Source of the DNA: Pelargonium nanum
Lineage: Eukaryota > Streptophyta > Magnoliopsida > Geraniales > Geraniaceae
Direction: 5' to 3'
NCBI GenBank assembly: GCA_036897485.1
Contig: JAYMTF010001045.1
Location: 1-26,924, forward strand
DNA length: 26,924 nt
Shown: positions 8,939-21,000 of the stretch, piece after piece
Layout of the letters: the number at the start of each line of letters is the position of its first letter
Numbering within the stretch: position 1 is the first letter of the stretch
Notes under the pieces: model-generated
Told to the model about the DNA's origin: nothing
Databases searched by the model: none
Seen by the model: the letters and a program-made list of their open reading frames with translations, nothing else
Translations under genes and position numbers: made by a program

Positions 8939-10205
8939 TCAAATGTCAAAATCAAGCTATAAACCAAGTTCAAGTTCAAGAAGAAGAAATAAGATTAATT
9001 AAAGGAATGCAAAGGGACATTAGCAAAACCCACAACAGAGAAAATGTTTTAACATTCTATAATTCTAAAATTGGAAAGTCTAATTTAAACAGAAATAGTT
9101 GTGGAAGTTTAACGATATCCATGGAGATTTGTAGTACCAAATACTACTATAAATTTGTTGGCTCGTCTATTACACAACATGTTTTTTTCAAATAAAATAA
9201 CAATAAATGTTTATAGCGTTGGAGAAAAACGTCAAGTCGTGAATGCTCTAAATGTGGAATTATGGACCACAACTCTAATTTATGATGAAGTTAGGTGTAA
9301 TTATCAAAATAATTCATCATACATTGATTTATTTATTTATCTGGATTTTACACACACATATATATACGAAACTCACACTCAATTGATATAACAATGTCCA
9401 TTTAATCAAATGTGGAAAATTGCGAATTGCGATACAACTACCATTTTATTATAGTTATAGTCACTTAACTAATCAAGCTTGAAGAGTTTATTCTCAAGCT
9501 AGTGGCTCATGAATTAGTTATAAAACTTATTTTTTTGTCAGACATGTTTGAACGAGTTTATTTTCAAACTTCTAATTTTATATCGTTGTCTTTGTTATCG
9601 TTCGATTTAAATTAATAAAAATATTTTTTTTAAGAAAATTAATAAAAATATTAAATTTTGCACTGAAAAATAGAAAATTATGGTAAAATATCTCGTGTAA
9701 ACACGTGGAGGTTAAAAGAATTGACCATTCATCACATAGATAATGGAAACAACGATGGGAAAAAGGAAAAGAAAAAAGAGAAGCACAGACTTTCAAGTTT
9801 GAACCATGTCACCCATTATTGGTGATTTAATGGTCCTACGTGGCACATAAGTTCTCCAATCCCATTGGGTGAGAGAAAAATTGAAGACCCAAACAAGGAC
9901 CAAAGCTAAAAAGGTTTCATGGGAACAAAGATGGTTGATTTAGTTGAACTCCACTTTTCTACAACTTTCTATAGTATGGTTCACTTCCACTACCACTGCC
10001 ACTTCTCACTCTCTGCTGGTCACCACTAATCCAACACTAATAATTTATTGTACAACATATATTCATTAGACCAACACAAGCATTTCTATGTATTAATTCA
10101 AACTTAGGTCTGGCCTAATTATATTGTGGTGTTCATTATGTGGCCAAAGACCATTAGTTTTGATATTGTTTTTCATTTTTTGAGATCTCATGAGCGCACA
10201 GAGAT

Positions 10206-10560
10206 TGCGACTATATTCGTGATGCAATAAAGCTTGCTGCTAATCTCAATTTGCATAAAGTTATTTTTTAAGTTGATGCTTCTAATGTTTATGATCTATT
10301 CTACTTAAAAGATTGCTCTTCTCATCCTTTGCGGTCTCTTATTTTGAAGTGCTGGAAAAATTTGATGCATATTGAGGATTTTGTGTGGTTGTTAGCTCGA
10401 TTTTTTTTAACGAATTTATGTCTAATTTTTTTATCCTTATTCACCCGCATGTGAGTGCTTTGAACCTTCTTTCGAATAATTGTGATGCTACTGTTCCAGA
10501 TTTGGAGGACCGGATCTTTAATCCTCCCTAATCTATCTAGTTGAGCTGGTCCACTATCAT
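10206..10560 (+). pseudogene. Degraded LINE-type RNase H domain (RVT_3) fragment with 3' tail
   Basis: Reading from 10206 gives RDAIKLAANLNLHKVIF, then a stop, VDASNVYDLFYLKDCSSH and PLRSLILKCWKNL, then EDFVW. This matches the pattern of the plant RNase H-like domain at the end of LINE polyproteins (LAA.L.L..VIFE.D......, HPL.SLI). An in-frame TAA sits where the family usually has Glu before the conserved Asp, and the frame drifts after about 10395. An A-rich tail (ATCATCAAACAAAAAAAATAA) at 10556-10576 looks like the retrotransposon 3' end. Non-functional. The family match is from memory. Confidence 0.6.
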
Positions 10561-10999
10561 CAAACAAAAAAAATAAATTGGAGGATAAATAGGGTGACGA
10601 TTTTTCTCACTTTCTAATAAAAATAAAAACACTTATTTTTAAATGGAGAGATTACAATTTGTTTTGTACATAAAGATAACATTTTGAATTTGACCCAATA
10701 TATACCATTACAGTATTATTAAAATTACATATATACAAAGATCATTGAGTTCCATGGATATCAAAGCCTAGTTGGCTATTCTAGTCCTATAATTAAATTT
10801 TGAAATACATGTGTTCCATATGTATTTATTTTCTTCTTCTTTCTTAGTTTCCTCTTTCCATGATTGTTAAACAATACACTGCTCCATGTATAGCGTATTG
10901 GAAGATTTTTGTTGTTGTTGATAGAAGTGTATTGTAGGAAAGGATGTGATGTTATTCGTTCAAATTAAAGAAATTGTTGACTTCACTATCACTACGAGA

Positions 11000-11325
11000 G
11001 CATCAGTATCTTTGGGACTCAAATTGAGTCCCTATATGTAATATTTTATTTTATTGACTTGCCACATCAGCAAAAATCTTTAACAATATTAATTTCTATG
11101 TTTACCAAAAAAAATATATTAATTTCTACATTGACGGGACTCAAGTCCCAAATTATCATATAATATATATTATATATTGATAATTTTTGTCTTCATTTGT
11201 CAAATGATATTACACCATTGGCTAATAAAATAAAATAAAAGTAAGTAATCATTAAGGTCCAAGGCCCTCTTAAGAGGGCCCAAACCTCTTAAAGGTTTTC
11301 TCACATTGATGCTACAAGTACTTTT
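11000..11325. mobile_element. MITE-like element with subterminal palindromes
   Basis: The left edge (GAGCATCAGTATCTTTGGGA, 11000-11019) and the right edge, read on the minus strand (AGCATCAATGTGAGAAAACC), begin alike, as in the GAGCATC... MITEs of dicots. Inside are GGACTCAAATTGAGTCC (11019-11035), GGGACTCAAGTCCC (11136-11149) and an 18-bp perfect palindrome GGCCCTCTTAAGAGGGCC (11263-11280). The centre is AT-rich. No transposase. The target duplication could not be fixed, so borders are approximate. Confidence 0.5.
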
Positions 11326-11459
11326 GGGATCACATGTATAATTAATATTACTTATTGGTGCGTTGAAAATAAGAAAAAAAATGTATATATACATTAGTGG
11401 TGAAGTTACGAATTCCTACAAGTGCATGAAGTTCCATGTATTATTCATATACATCACAC

Positions 11460-11955
11460 TTTTTATATCAGCAAACGCTACATTTATTAAAAATTTGAAA
11501 AGACGAATAAAAGTACAAGAACCACAAAAAGAATGGTAAAATAGACATTAAGATGACAACAATGTCGGAGAAAAACACCATTGCTCGAAAGAAAAGGAGA
11601 TCGACGAAGCAAGGTTTATACTCAACAAGAGGTGGGCATAGCTGTCTGGACCGACCCGACCAGCGACAATGCAGCAGCAAGTGCGAGCAGTCCTCGTCGG
11701 CCAAGACACACAAGCAACATGAACTATCTGAGCTCGGAGATAACACACTTCTTCGCATGAGAAACACTCAAGTTGGAATGCTATCAAAGCAGTGAGCCAA
11801 GCAAAATTTTGGATGCTTCCAAATTATCATGTGACATGCAAAACGGATATGCGGCTCTCTCGAATAAAGGGTGTCATAAGCTTTCTTTGTTGAGAATCTC
11901 CCCGACCTATCACCCACATCACAATTTACTTGTAAATACAAACTGTCCATTTAAA
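11460..11955 (-). pseudogene. Truncated LINE 3' end: zinc-binding RT region (zf-RVT), frameshifted
   Basis: On the minus strand, 11930-11780 reads CDVGDRSGRFSTKKAYDTLY and then IIWKHPK, and 11765-11600 reads RRSVLSPSSDSSCCLCVLAD and then EDCSHLLLHCRWS. Together these follow the zf-RVT (PF13966-type) order at the end of plant LINE reverse transcriptases: G.FS.K.AY, IW...P, then C.LC....E...HL...C. The parts lie in different frames, so at least one frameshift is present. The end is a hydrophobic FFLWFLYFYSSFQIFNKC, a stop, then the 3' tail TTTGCTGATATAAAAAG at 11472-11456. The 5' part is missing. No target-site duplication was found. Confidence 0.7.
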
Positions 11956-12298
11956 CCATATATTTCTAAACATAATTTTGTTGTTGAATACGATTAATTG
12001 ACAATCTCCGAGCCAAATTATTTTTCATACAGTTTTTTAAAATTCTTAGACTAATTCTATATTACAAGTCAAATTTGAATGAACTGTATAGTAAAATAAA
12101 ATTAGGTTCTAAGTGGACTAGAATTAAATCTGCTTATATGAATTATCATACTTAAAGTGGGTGTTTATTGATAAAGCATTTTGAAATTAAGCTTCATAGA
12201 CTGAATCAATAACAAATTTTCTCATTTTTCTCAAAAATATTACTCAAAAAATGCATTTTCACTTTCTAGGCTTTCAACTTTTAATTTGCTCATGTAAT

Positions 12299-12347
12299 TG
12301 GGCCAAACAGATACTTTCATGGGTTGGGCCTCCAGTATCCAAGCCCA
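12299..12347. promoter_or_regulatory. Cluster of site II (TGGGCC/AAGCCCA) elements before SIEL
   Basis: TGGGCC at 12299-12304 and 12325-12330, and AAGCCCA at 12341-12347, lie 125-173 bases before the ATG at 12472. Site II motifs bound by TCP factors are typical of promoters of proliferation-linked and housekeeping genes in plants, which fits an essential RNA-processing subunit. No clear TATA box was seen between them and the ATG. Binding is inferred. Confidence 0.5.
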
Positions 12348-12471
12348 AGATTAAAAAATTGTTAGTGGCTATAACGGTGCGTTTTGAACTGTGGTGACGC
12401 GGGTCATCGTCTTCTTCCAAAATCCAAACCATCGATAGTTGCAGAGCAAACAGTAGCAGTTTGGTCTATCA

Positions 12472-15400
12472 ATGGAGCTAGACGTACGGAACTCGAGCGA
12501 TGAAGCTCTCAACCTCCAAACCCTAGCTTCTATGAGGTCTCTCATCGCAAACCCTTCCACCCCCAAATCCACCGTCTCCTCTATCTTCGAAACCCTAACT
12601 CACTCTCTCCAACCCTGCCCCGACCCGCTCCTCCATCGCAACACTCTCAAGCTTCTCTCAGACCTCGCATTTCTCCATCCCGACCTCTCCTCTCGCATAT
12701 TCGACTCCGTCCGCTCCAACTTCCTCCTCTCCCCCGACTCAACTCGCCTTGCCGCTGAGTCGCTCGATTTGCTCGCCTCAATCTCGGAGCACGATCCAGC
12801 CTTGAGTTCCGCCATGGACGATCTCGACGACCGGTTCTTCGTCTCGCTCTGCTTCGCTCCTACCATGTCCGTTCGGTTATGGCTTCTCCAGAGCGCTGAG
12901 AGGTTTCGCGTCCGTCCTTCTCTGTTGTTCACTGTGTTCTTTGGTTTCACGAAGGATCCGTATCCGTACGTGAGGAGAGCTGCATTGGATGGACTCGTTG
13001 GTTTGTGCAACTCTGGCGTTTTCGAGGACCCTGAAGTGATCGAGGGGTGCTATTTTTGTGCCGTCGAGCTACTACGAGACATGGAGGATTGTGTAAGGTC
13101 AGCTGCTGTTATGGCGGTCTGTGAATGGGGTCGAATGCTGGTAGCATTGAAGCTTGAGACGGATCAAACAGATTGGTCAGATGCAGTCTTTGTGCAGGTA
13201 TATGCTCAATTGCTAATTGGTTGTGCTAATTACATTTTTTTTGCTGATTAAAATAGTAGATTGCCTGTTGATTTATTGAAATTGTGCAATTGCTTGTCAT
13301 TTGGTTTAGTTGTACCTTCAATGTAGAAGCTAAGCTTAGTAGACTAGTTTATGCAACTCACCTGTGCAAAAGAATGATCTAACTCCCGATTATTACTTCT
13401 ATGCTCGTTTTGCTTGTTCAGTATTTTCCTTAACTAGTAAATACTGGCATTGTGATTGTCTGAATGGGACTAAGATGGGTCATCTTTTCTGCAAGATAAG
13501 TTAACGTAGATGTATCTAGTCGGGTGCCTTAGTATCTGGATGCTTATGGTATTGAATAGGTTGTGCTAATTGGATTATGACACATTTCCTTAGAGCTTGA
13601 AGAATTCACACACACACACACTCCCCTGCATCGGCCATCAGGTGTATTGTAGAGCGTCCTGTTCCTGTTATATTGTCTCAGAGTGTAAGTATTGTTCCTC
13701 GGAGTGTTTAAGCTTTCAAATTTAAATAGATCTCTTACCCAGATTTCTGTTACATTGTGCATACTTGCAGCTCTGTTCGATGGTGAGAGATATGAGTATG
13801 GAAGTCAGAGTGAAAGCTTTTGATGCCCTTGGGAGGATACAAATGGTGTCTGAGTATATTCTATTGCAAACCCTATCTAAGAAGGTCCAAGGGACGACAA
13901 AAGAAAAGAAATTGCTTCATCAGTACACTGCAAAACAGTTTGAAATATCAGCATCATGTGCAGCTGGAGCTTTTGTGCATGGACTTGAGGATGATTGTTA
14001 TGAGGTACGTCCGTACGTGTCATGAATTACATTGTTTGACTATAATCTTTTCATTCCCTAGAGTTATGGTTCATTTCCAAGACAAGAGTTTCTTTTCTTC
14101 CCCTCTATAAGAAATGCATTTATAGCTATGCTCTGTTTGATTTTTGGCGAGAAAATGGCGCCAACCTGCTTTGATGTTTCAATGTACACTGGTTTGGGCA
14201 GGGCCTCTGTTTGAAAGGTCAAGTGCTCAAGCATGCTGTAATATATCTTTTTAGAAGTATTTATTCATGCATGGTTTGATATCATTATGAGCATTATAGC
14301 CCATTTGAAGACATGTTCATAATTTAGTTTTGCTTTAATTTTATTGCTCTATGTGCTTAACTTAAAGGTACGGAAGTCTGCCTGTTATTCTTTGAGTAAG
14401 CTCACCAGTTTGTCTGATGAGTTTGCTGGCAAGGTGCTAAACTTGTTGATGGATGTTCTGAATGATGATTCAGTGCCTGTTCGGTTACAAGCTTTGGAAA
14501 CTATGTGTTGTATGGCAGCTTCTGACCAGCTGAAGGTGCAGGAAGTTCACATGCACATGGTAAGTATATGATCCTTCTCTAATAATACACTGTATATCAA
14601 CCTTTTAAGCTTTCACTTATGGTATTGTTTACAAGATCACAACCATTCCCTTCGGCCTTCACTACCGTTAATATGTAATTTTCTGTAACTATACTTTGGT
14701 TTTGCAGTTTCTTGGTGCCATTGTGGACAAAAATTCTTCAATAAGAGCTGCAGCACGAAAAACACTCAAGTTGGTGAAGCGACTTGATTTGAAGTTGTTT
14801 AAATTATCTATTGATAGCCTTCTGGAAGATATGGAGATATATCCGCAGGTGTAGTGTTGTTTATTGTAGTTTCAAAATGGCTTCTTTTACAGTTAAATGG
14901 AGTTCAACTTCCTTCTGTGCCTCTATTTTATTGACTTCCATCTCTGTTGAAGTGTTAATGATTGGATCTCCTCACCGGACATTCTGATCTCTGTATAATA
15001 TCTGCTTCATTGTACGTACCAATCAGTTATTTTATCAACTCGGTTGTTCATTCGTCTGATAGTATTCTTTTAACGCAATTCAAATAACTTATTCCAGGAT
15101 GAAGCTGATGTATTCTCTGTTTTGTTCCACGTCGGTCAAAATCACGGGAAATTTGCTGCCAGTACCATCAATAGGGTTCTGCAAGAGGTAATGCATGGTT
15201 CTACTTCTTCCAACACTTTGTATTTACAATAATCTTGGGTCCATGATTTATTTCCTAACTAATATTTTATAGGAAATTAACATATTCTTGAATCTTAATG
15301 ATTTATTTCCTAATTAAATTTTCCGTGCCCTTTTTGTTCTTCAGATAGAACCAGCTTCTGAAGGCAAAATGGGCTTTGATAGTGTGAGAGTAGCTGCATT

Positions 15401-17048
15401 GCTAGTGTTAGCCATCTCAGTTCCACTCTCTCGACAGCAGCATGTTTCAAGTGTTCCACCCATAATATTTTCTTACGCTGTTACACTGCTTGGGAGAATC
15501 TCTTGTGCCTTAAGTGATGTTATGGATCAATCTACTCTTTTGGCTTACTTGTCCCAGTGCAGTAGATATACGGGTGATTCTACCACAGAGTTTAACCAGG
15601 AAGAGGCATCCTCATCCATAGTCAAAGGTGATATTACAAATTCTGCTGACTGTGTTACTAGTTCTGATGGGTTGCCAGCAAAGCAAATTAATAATGGGAC
15701 CTCTGAGAGCGATAGTCTGATATTGTGGGATCCTAGAGAGGCAGGCACTTCACTTGTAGAAAGCCATATGGAGATGCACAATGAAGTTATTAATTCTATG
15801 AATCATATCCTTGCAAAGGTCAACGATATATGGCCGCTGATGCAATCAGGATGCACACGTGAAATACTGCGAACATTGAGGTGAGATGATTAATGATTTT
15901 TAATTCTCAAAATACTGCGAACATGGAATTGAATCTATTTTTGCTACGAAAGAAATATTCATTCTAGTCGATCATCTTCTGGTTCTAGGTCTAGAATTTG
16001 GATCTGTCTTGTATAATAGGTATATGAATGCTGAAATACAAAATACATTTTTGGTTAGCCTAGTTAACTGTTGTGCTTGGTCTTCCTAGATATATTAACT
16101 TCTGTTTTCCTTTGGTCATCATGTAGGGTGTGCAAGGAAGAATTGGCAACCTATAAAACCAGCTCACCTGGTTGTGTGTGGGCATTAGCATATACGTCTC
16201 AATATATACGGGTAATGAAACTGCTCGTTCAGGTATGGGATCACTATTTGCCTGCACGCAAACTCTTTTTCGGGAAGGGGGAGTTGATCCTTTTATTGGG
16301 AAAACTGGATAGAAGGCTTAGGGAAATAAGATATAGATTCATAGGGTTTTCTGAACTAGAGGAGTTTTATATCTTGGAACTGGTGCTTGTCTCTTGTGTG
16401 TTGAGGTTATCTAAAATAGAAATCTGCTGTCATACTACCACATTGAAAAAACTGTCTGCTACAATGTCACGTATAGAACTTCTGTGCAAAGAAGGATCTT
16501 ATCAACCTTCCAACTTTATAATTGAAGTAAAGAAGTTACTTCATGAGTTTGGCACATGTGTTGGTGGTACGTCCTACAATCCATTATTGTTTAAGAAGGC
16601 ACTTGATTTCTTCTCCCTTAAGCAATTTATGTTTGGTGGAATGCTCAAGTACATAAATGCAGAGCTGAACATTCCTGACAACAACTTTGAGAACCCTCTT
16701 CCTTTTGTTCCGGGATTACCTGTTGGCATAGCATTTGAGATCGCTTTGAATAATGTACAGAGTGAGAGTAGATTGTGGCTAAGGTTAACTTTAGGAGAGG
16801 AGTCGACTCAATTTGTCTTTCTGGACTTTAACCTATTTGAATGCAGTGGTGAGATTAGAAATTTCACATACACCGCACCATTTTACAGAACCCCAAAAGT
16901 AGCATCTTTCACGTTGAGGGTTTGTATAGGTATGGAGTGTTTGTTTGAGGATGTTGATCTTGTGAAAGGATGTGGGGGACCCAAACACGAGCTAACTTAC
17001 CTTTGCCAGGAAAAAGAGGTTTATCTATCCATGGCTACTCAAAAGTAG
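12472..17048 (+). CDS. SIEL: SIEL / Integrator complex subunit 4-like ARM/HEAT-repeat protein
   Basis: Seven exons: 12472-13197, 13771-14004, 14368-14559, 14708-14848, 15098-15187, 15345-15880 and 16127-17048. All introns are GT-AG and all joins keep frame (the last splits an Arg codon), giving 946 aa against about 936 for Arabidopsis SIEL. Residues 1 to about 530 are helical ARM/HEAT repeats (e.g. FTKDPYPYVRRAALDGLVGL, MEDCVRSAAVMAVCEW, VRKSACYSLSKL). A polar variable linker spans about 534-600, a helical part runs to about 815, and a beta-rich C-terminal domain covers about 820-941 (NPLPFVPGLPVGI, then LWLRLTLGE, FTLRV). In animals INTS4 is a core Integrator scaffold for snRNA 3' processing; in Arabidopsis SIEL binds SHORT-ROOT, aids its cell-to-cell movement and is needed for embryos. 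Reading through the first donor would end after 17 extra codons. Assignment is firm from sequence pattern; exon edges were placed by eye. Confidence 0.94.
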
Positions 17049-18043
17049 GGTGTTTGTTCTTAAAGTTTCTTTGATACAAGTGAGAAAATGCATCCACTGA
17101 TCATTGCACGAGATGCACACGCTACTAAGGGTCGAATCTACAAAACTGGCATGTTATCTGTCAAGTTGATGGTGGGAACCAGCTGATTATGCCCCTCTTC
17201 TCTGCTGCTGCAAGAACCACTTGTAGTTGCAACTCTTTCCAAGATATGTCTTGGCCAAGTTATATCTGAGAAACAAATGTCTTGAAAGTTTCTGATCAGT
17301 TACTTACGGTTGACCCCTTAGGAGGTAGGTACGTTCATCTCAATACTCAATATGTTTGAGGTTGCTATTTTGAATTGCCCTTTTGCTAAGTCTGTTCTTT
17401 TACGTGTAGAAGGATAAAGGAAGAAATATTTTCCAATCCATGGAGATCGGGTCATTCATCCAAATATGGCGTCTCGTGTACTTTGCCCAACTGTTTGTCC
17501 CACAATTTTTTTTTTGGGTAGATATGGATAAAATTTTATACCTTAGCATAGCGAAGTGAAGAAAAAAAAAATGTTAGGCTCATTTTCATTGGTCATTTGT
17601 TAATATAAGCGGCAAACATCGTTACTCAGCTTATATGTTGGTGTACATTATATGAAAATTTATACAATCATTTCTCAGCAAACATATATTTTACCACATA
17701 CGTTGGTTGTACAGGACTAAATATTGTAACTTGAAACAACTGATACCACTAATTAAAATGAGTATCAATGTCTCAAGTTCTGGAACAGAGAGAAGAGGAG
17801 CCAACCAACAGATTCAAGAACTATAAGATGGCCAAAGTTGATGGCCACCATATTGATTAGCAAAAGATAGATGTGTCTGAGTGAACATTACTTGCCTTCC
17901 CATGAACTTGGCAACACAGCAGAAATGAAGTTATAATTTCCTAATGACCATAACATCACCTAGGCTACAAGTTCCCTACTGATCATAACCTTTGTATACA
18001 CAGTATGGACAACAAAAAAACAGCATCCTGATCCAAGGCCGTT
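17049..18043. other. Gap between convergent SIEL and DCD-kelch genes
   Basis: About 1 kb containing both 3' untranslated regions. There is no open frame with family support. It holds a T10 run near 17505-17514 and an A10 run near 17561-17570. The poly(A) sites could not be fixed, so whether the two transcripts overlap is open. Confidence 0.6.
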
Positions 18044-21000
18044 TTACAACACAATGGCTGATAAAAAGCACCTTTTCCCAATCGCCTTGGAGTTGATTTC
18101 TTTCCAACCCTCTCCTTCCTTGTAGCATTCGACCTGTCATTATGTATGTTTATTGGGTGTAAACACATTGTTACGATTGAAGAGTCCACTAATTGCAACT
18201 ACGAGAGGTTAAAATATGCATACCGTCTCTATAATAGCATCGCCTATCTTCACCCCTCCAATTATATATATAGACTCATTCAAGACGGCAGCAGCTGAAT
18301 ATCCCCTTGCCAGGTTCATAGACTCACCATTCACCCATGTTCCAAGTCGTGGATCAAATACTTCCATGCTTGGCACCATCGTATTACCATCAAAACCAGC
18401 CACAGCATATCTACAAATCAAAGTTTACAATGCCAAAGTCATGAACTTGGTGCCGAGGCACATTAGCAATTATGTAATACCTATTTGAGCACATGTTACA
18501 ATTCCTAGAGTAACTAATAAAAACAATATAAATGAACTTACAATTTTTCATTCAAAACAACCAATGAATGGCAGCCCCTCTTTGAGTTCATGCATGCAAT
18601 TTTGGCCCAAGAATGTTCCCTGGGATCAAATCTTTCAGCAGAGCTGTGAAAAAATATTGTCAGCTACGGAGAAACATATTTTCAATTTGCAGGTTACTTC
18701 TCATAATGTGAAAGGCATAGTTTGCCCTTATCCAAGGTTTTCTGAGATACTAGTGTTAACTTCGCAGAGTGGGCATCAATAGCATATTATGAAAACAGTC
18801 CAACATGCCATTTCTTGTACCAGTATCCTCACATCAGTGTTGAGATTTACAAGTTACAAATGGGGCACTCAGAAGTCTTCCGGTTGTAACACACTCATTT
18901 GCTAGTTTGTTGCATATATTTTCCCACAAACTTTAAGCAAATACTAATTTTAATTGTGTGTGTATGAATAAGTGCATACAATATATACGCAGATATAAAC
19001 TGTAAACCTATGCATATCATATCATTATCTGTATAGGCACAAGGATCTATAGAACAAAGTGGCAAGGTATCTTACTTAAGATAATCGTTTCCGTCAAATC
19101 CACCAGTAGCATAAATTGCACCATTAAGTTCAGCAGCAGCAAGGGCAAAACGCTGAAAAACAAATGAAACACGTACATGGCATAGGTATTAATCAACTTG
19201 TGCAAGATAAATAGCATAACTCGAGGAGGTAAACGACATATAAAGCTCGAACTCAACGGACAAAAAAAGGTAAATGAACTTTCTGATCAATCAGGTCAAG
19301 ACAAGATCTAATGAGTGAAGAATGATAGTTCTAGAATCATCATGTCATCTCATCTCTCACGTGAAATTTCTCTCAAATTATTCAGCTAAAAGGAAATCTG
19401 ATAATTTAGAAATCAATTCTTAAACTTTCTCTTATCCTTCTACTGAGCCTTATGTCTTTAAACTTATAACCAAAGTCTTGAGCAGGGGAAAACCTCACAG
19501 GCCTTCTTGTTTAAAAAACAAAACAAGAAGAAAAATAATAACATTATTCCCTCTGTGGTCTTCAAATCACAAATTACTGTTTCCTCGAGAGTAAATTTTG
19601 GATATCATTATGCCACGAACTAACATCATGAGTAAAGTCAACAGGGGGACTAATACAGTGCAAGTAAACTGTACAATGTACTTCACCTTTTGTAGCATTG
19701 ATCGCGTGGAAATCCAACTCCCGATGTCTAAATCAAGCATTTCAACATCTGCAAAGCAATCAACCCCATTCCCACCACCAATAGCAAATAACTTGTCATT
19801 AACAGTAGCTCCAGCTAAGCTTCCTTTTTTCTCTTTTAAGGAAGGGCACAAGGTCCACTGATCAGTACTTGGTCTGTATGATTCAACTATGAAGTTGACA
19901 TAAGTTAGCGATCAGTTGAATTTAGTCAACAGAATTTTTAATTTCACAGAGACTGAGAGAGCTAATACCTGTATTGAACCATGTATAACCATCTCCTCCA
20001 CCAAATACATAAAGCTCGCCGTTCAACTGTGTAACTGATGCATATGACCGCACAGAATTCATTGGCATGAAAGATTTTATCACATCTTGAGAAGGAAAAT
20101 ATGAATCCAGAGCAGACGACCACGATTCACCATCATACCCTCCCACTAAGAATATCGACTCGGTGGGATCCAGTTGCAACTCATTGGATGACTCAGTCAA
20201 CATATCATCAACATGCACTGGAGGGTTAGAAGCAGGTTCACCCATCACACAACGATCTTTTAACTGCCGAATTTCTATTTCTGCCTCAGCCTGAAATGTC
20301 AGGATGAAAAATTATTACTACTATCATTATAATCCAAACCATAAACTGCACAATCAAAGTGGTTAAAACATGTTGGCCAATAAACATTTTTATAGGAATT
20401 ATTGTTCTACCAAGACATGTCGGCCAAGTGGTTAAAACACTTTGGATTCCCTCTAAGGTCTCAAGTTCGAGCCTCCTTGTCGACGGTATGGGGTGGGATT
20501 TGTGGGGTGGGGTTTAGGGTGACGCTCTCTTTGGGGAGTGAGAAACATTGTTACTTCAAGTATGATGTCCCGTTGCTGATAAAAAAAGGAATTATTGTTC
20601 TAAAAAGTTGTTAAGAAAAGCTTAAGCATAGGTCCCATACGACATATACCCTAAGTCTGGCCTATTCAAGCATAGAATTAGAGGGGGGAAGAAACTGATA
20701 GCAAATTATTTTACCAGTGCAGCAAGATTTTATGATACCAGGGAGATAGGTGAGTCATCTCATTAAAATTGAGGCTTGATTAGATCTAGTTCTACCTATG
20801 GTTTCTACCTTATGTCTTATCTTCAAGATTTCGGCTCCTCATCTATCATCAACACTTCAACATTTTCTAACTTTATTTAGCCTAGAATAAGAACTATGCT
20901 TACTTTGTTATTCTAGTTCTCTATTTTCATTCAAACAATATAATCAACTAAAAAATACATCATAGATTCATTTAAGTAAATATTTGTCTACCACAGAATT

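Larger units (their letters stand above)
5130..10205. other. 5-kb AT-rich intergenic island without an intact gene
   Basis: No coding sequence with family support was found on either strand. Short open frames, for example at 7525-7731 and 9007-9391, have no recognisable domain and biased AT-rich composition, so they are taken as chance. The region holds small hairpins, a foldback element, direct repeats and three CACGTG G-box cores (near 8045, 8931 and 9702), listed separately where distinct. The MDL3 promoter is at the left edge. Confidence 0.6.

Noticed and set aside
9007..9391. Overlapping 62-aa and 78-aa open frames
   Set aside because: Asn, Tyr and Ile-rich translations typical of AT-rich non-coding DNA, with no recognisable motif.
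11553..11997. Plus-strand open frames of 74-80 aa
   Set aside because: They are the reverse strand of the degraded LINE zf-RVT region, where the family motifs are on the minus strand.
12600..13010. 136-aa minus-strand open frame opposite SIEL exon 1
   Set aside because: Arg/Ser-rich shadow of the CT-rich first exon, with no independent support.
13198..13251. Continuation of SIEL exon 1 to a stop at 13251 as the gene's end
   Set aside because: A consensus donor (CAG|GTATAT) and in-phase downstream exons with ARM repeats show it is intron read-through.
13239..13255. TTTTTTGCTGATTAAAATAG in SIEL intron 1 as another LINE/SINE tail
   Set aside because: Only a short match to the TTGCTGAT-A tail, with no element body before it and no target duplication; treated as chance.
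20410..20490. tRNA gene at the box A/box B signals
   Set aside because: The sequence does not close into a cloverleaf with an acceptor stem, and it is followed by a SINE body, A-tail and target duplication.
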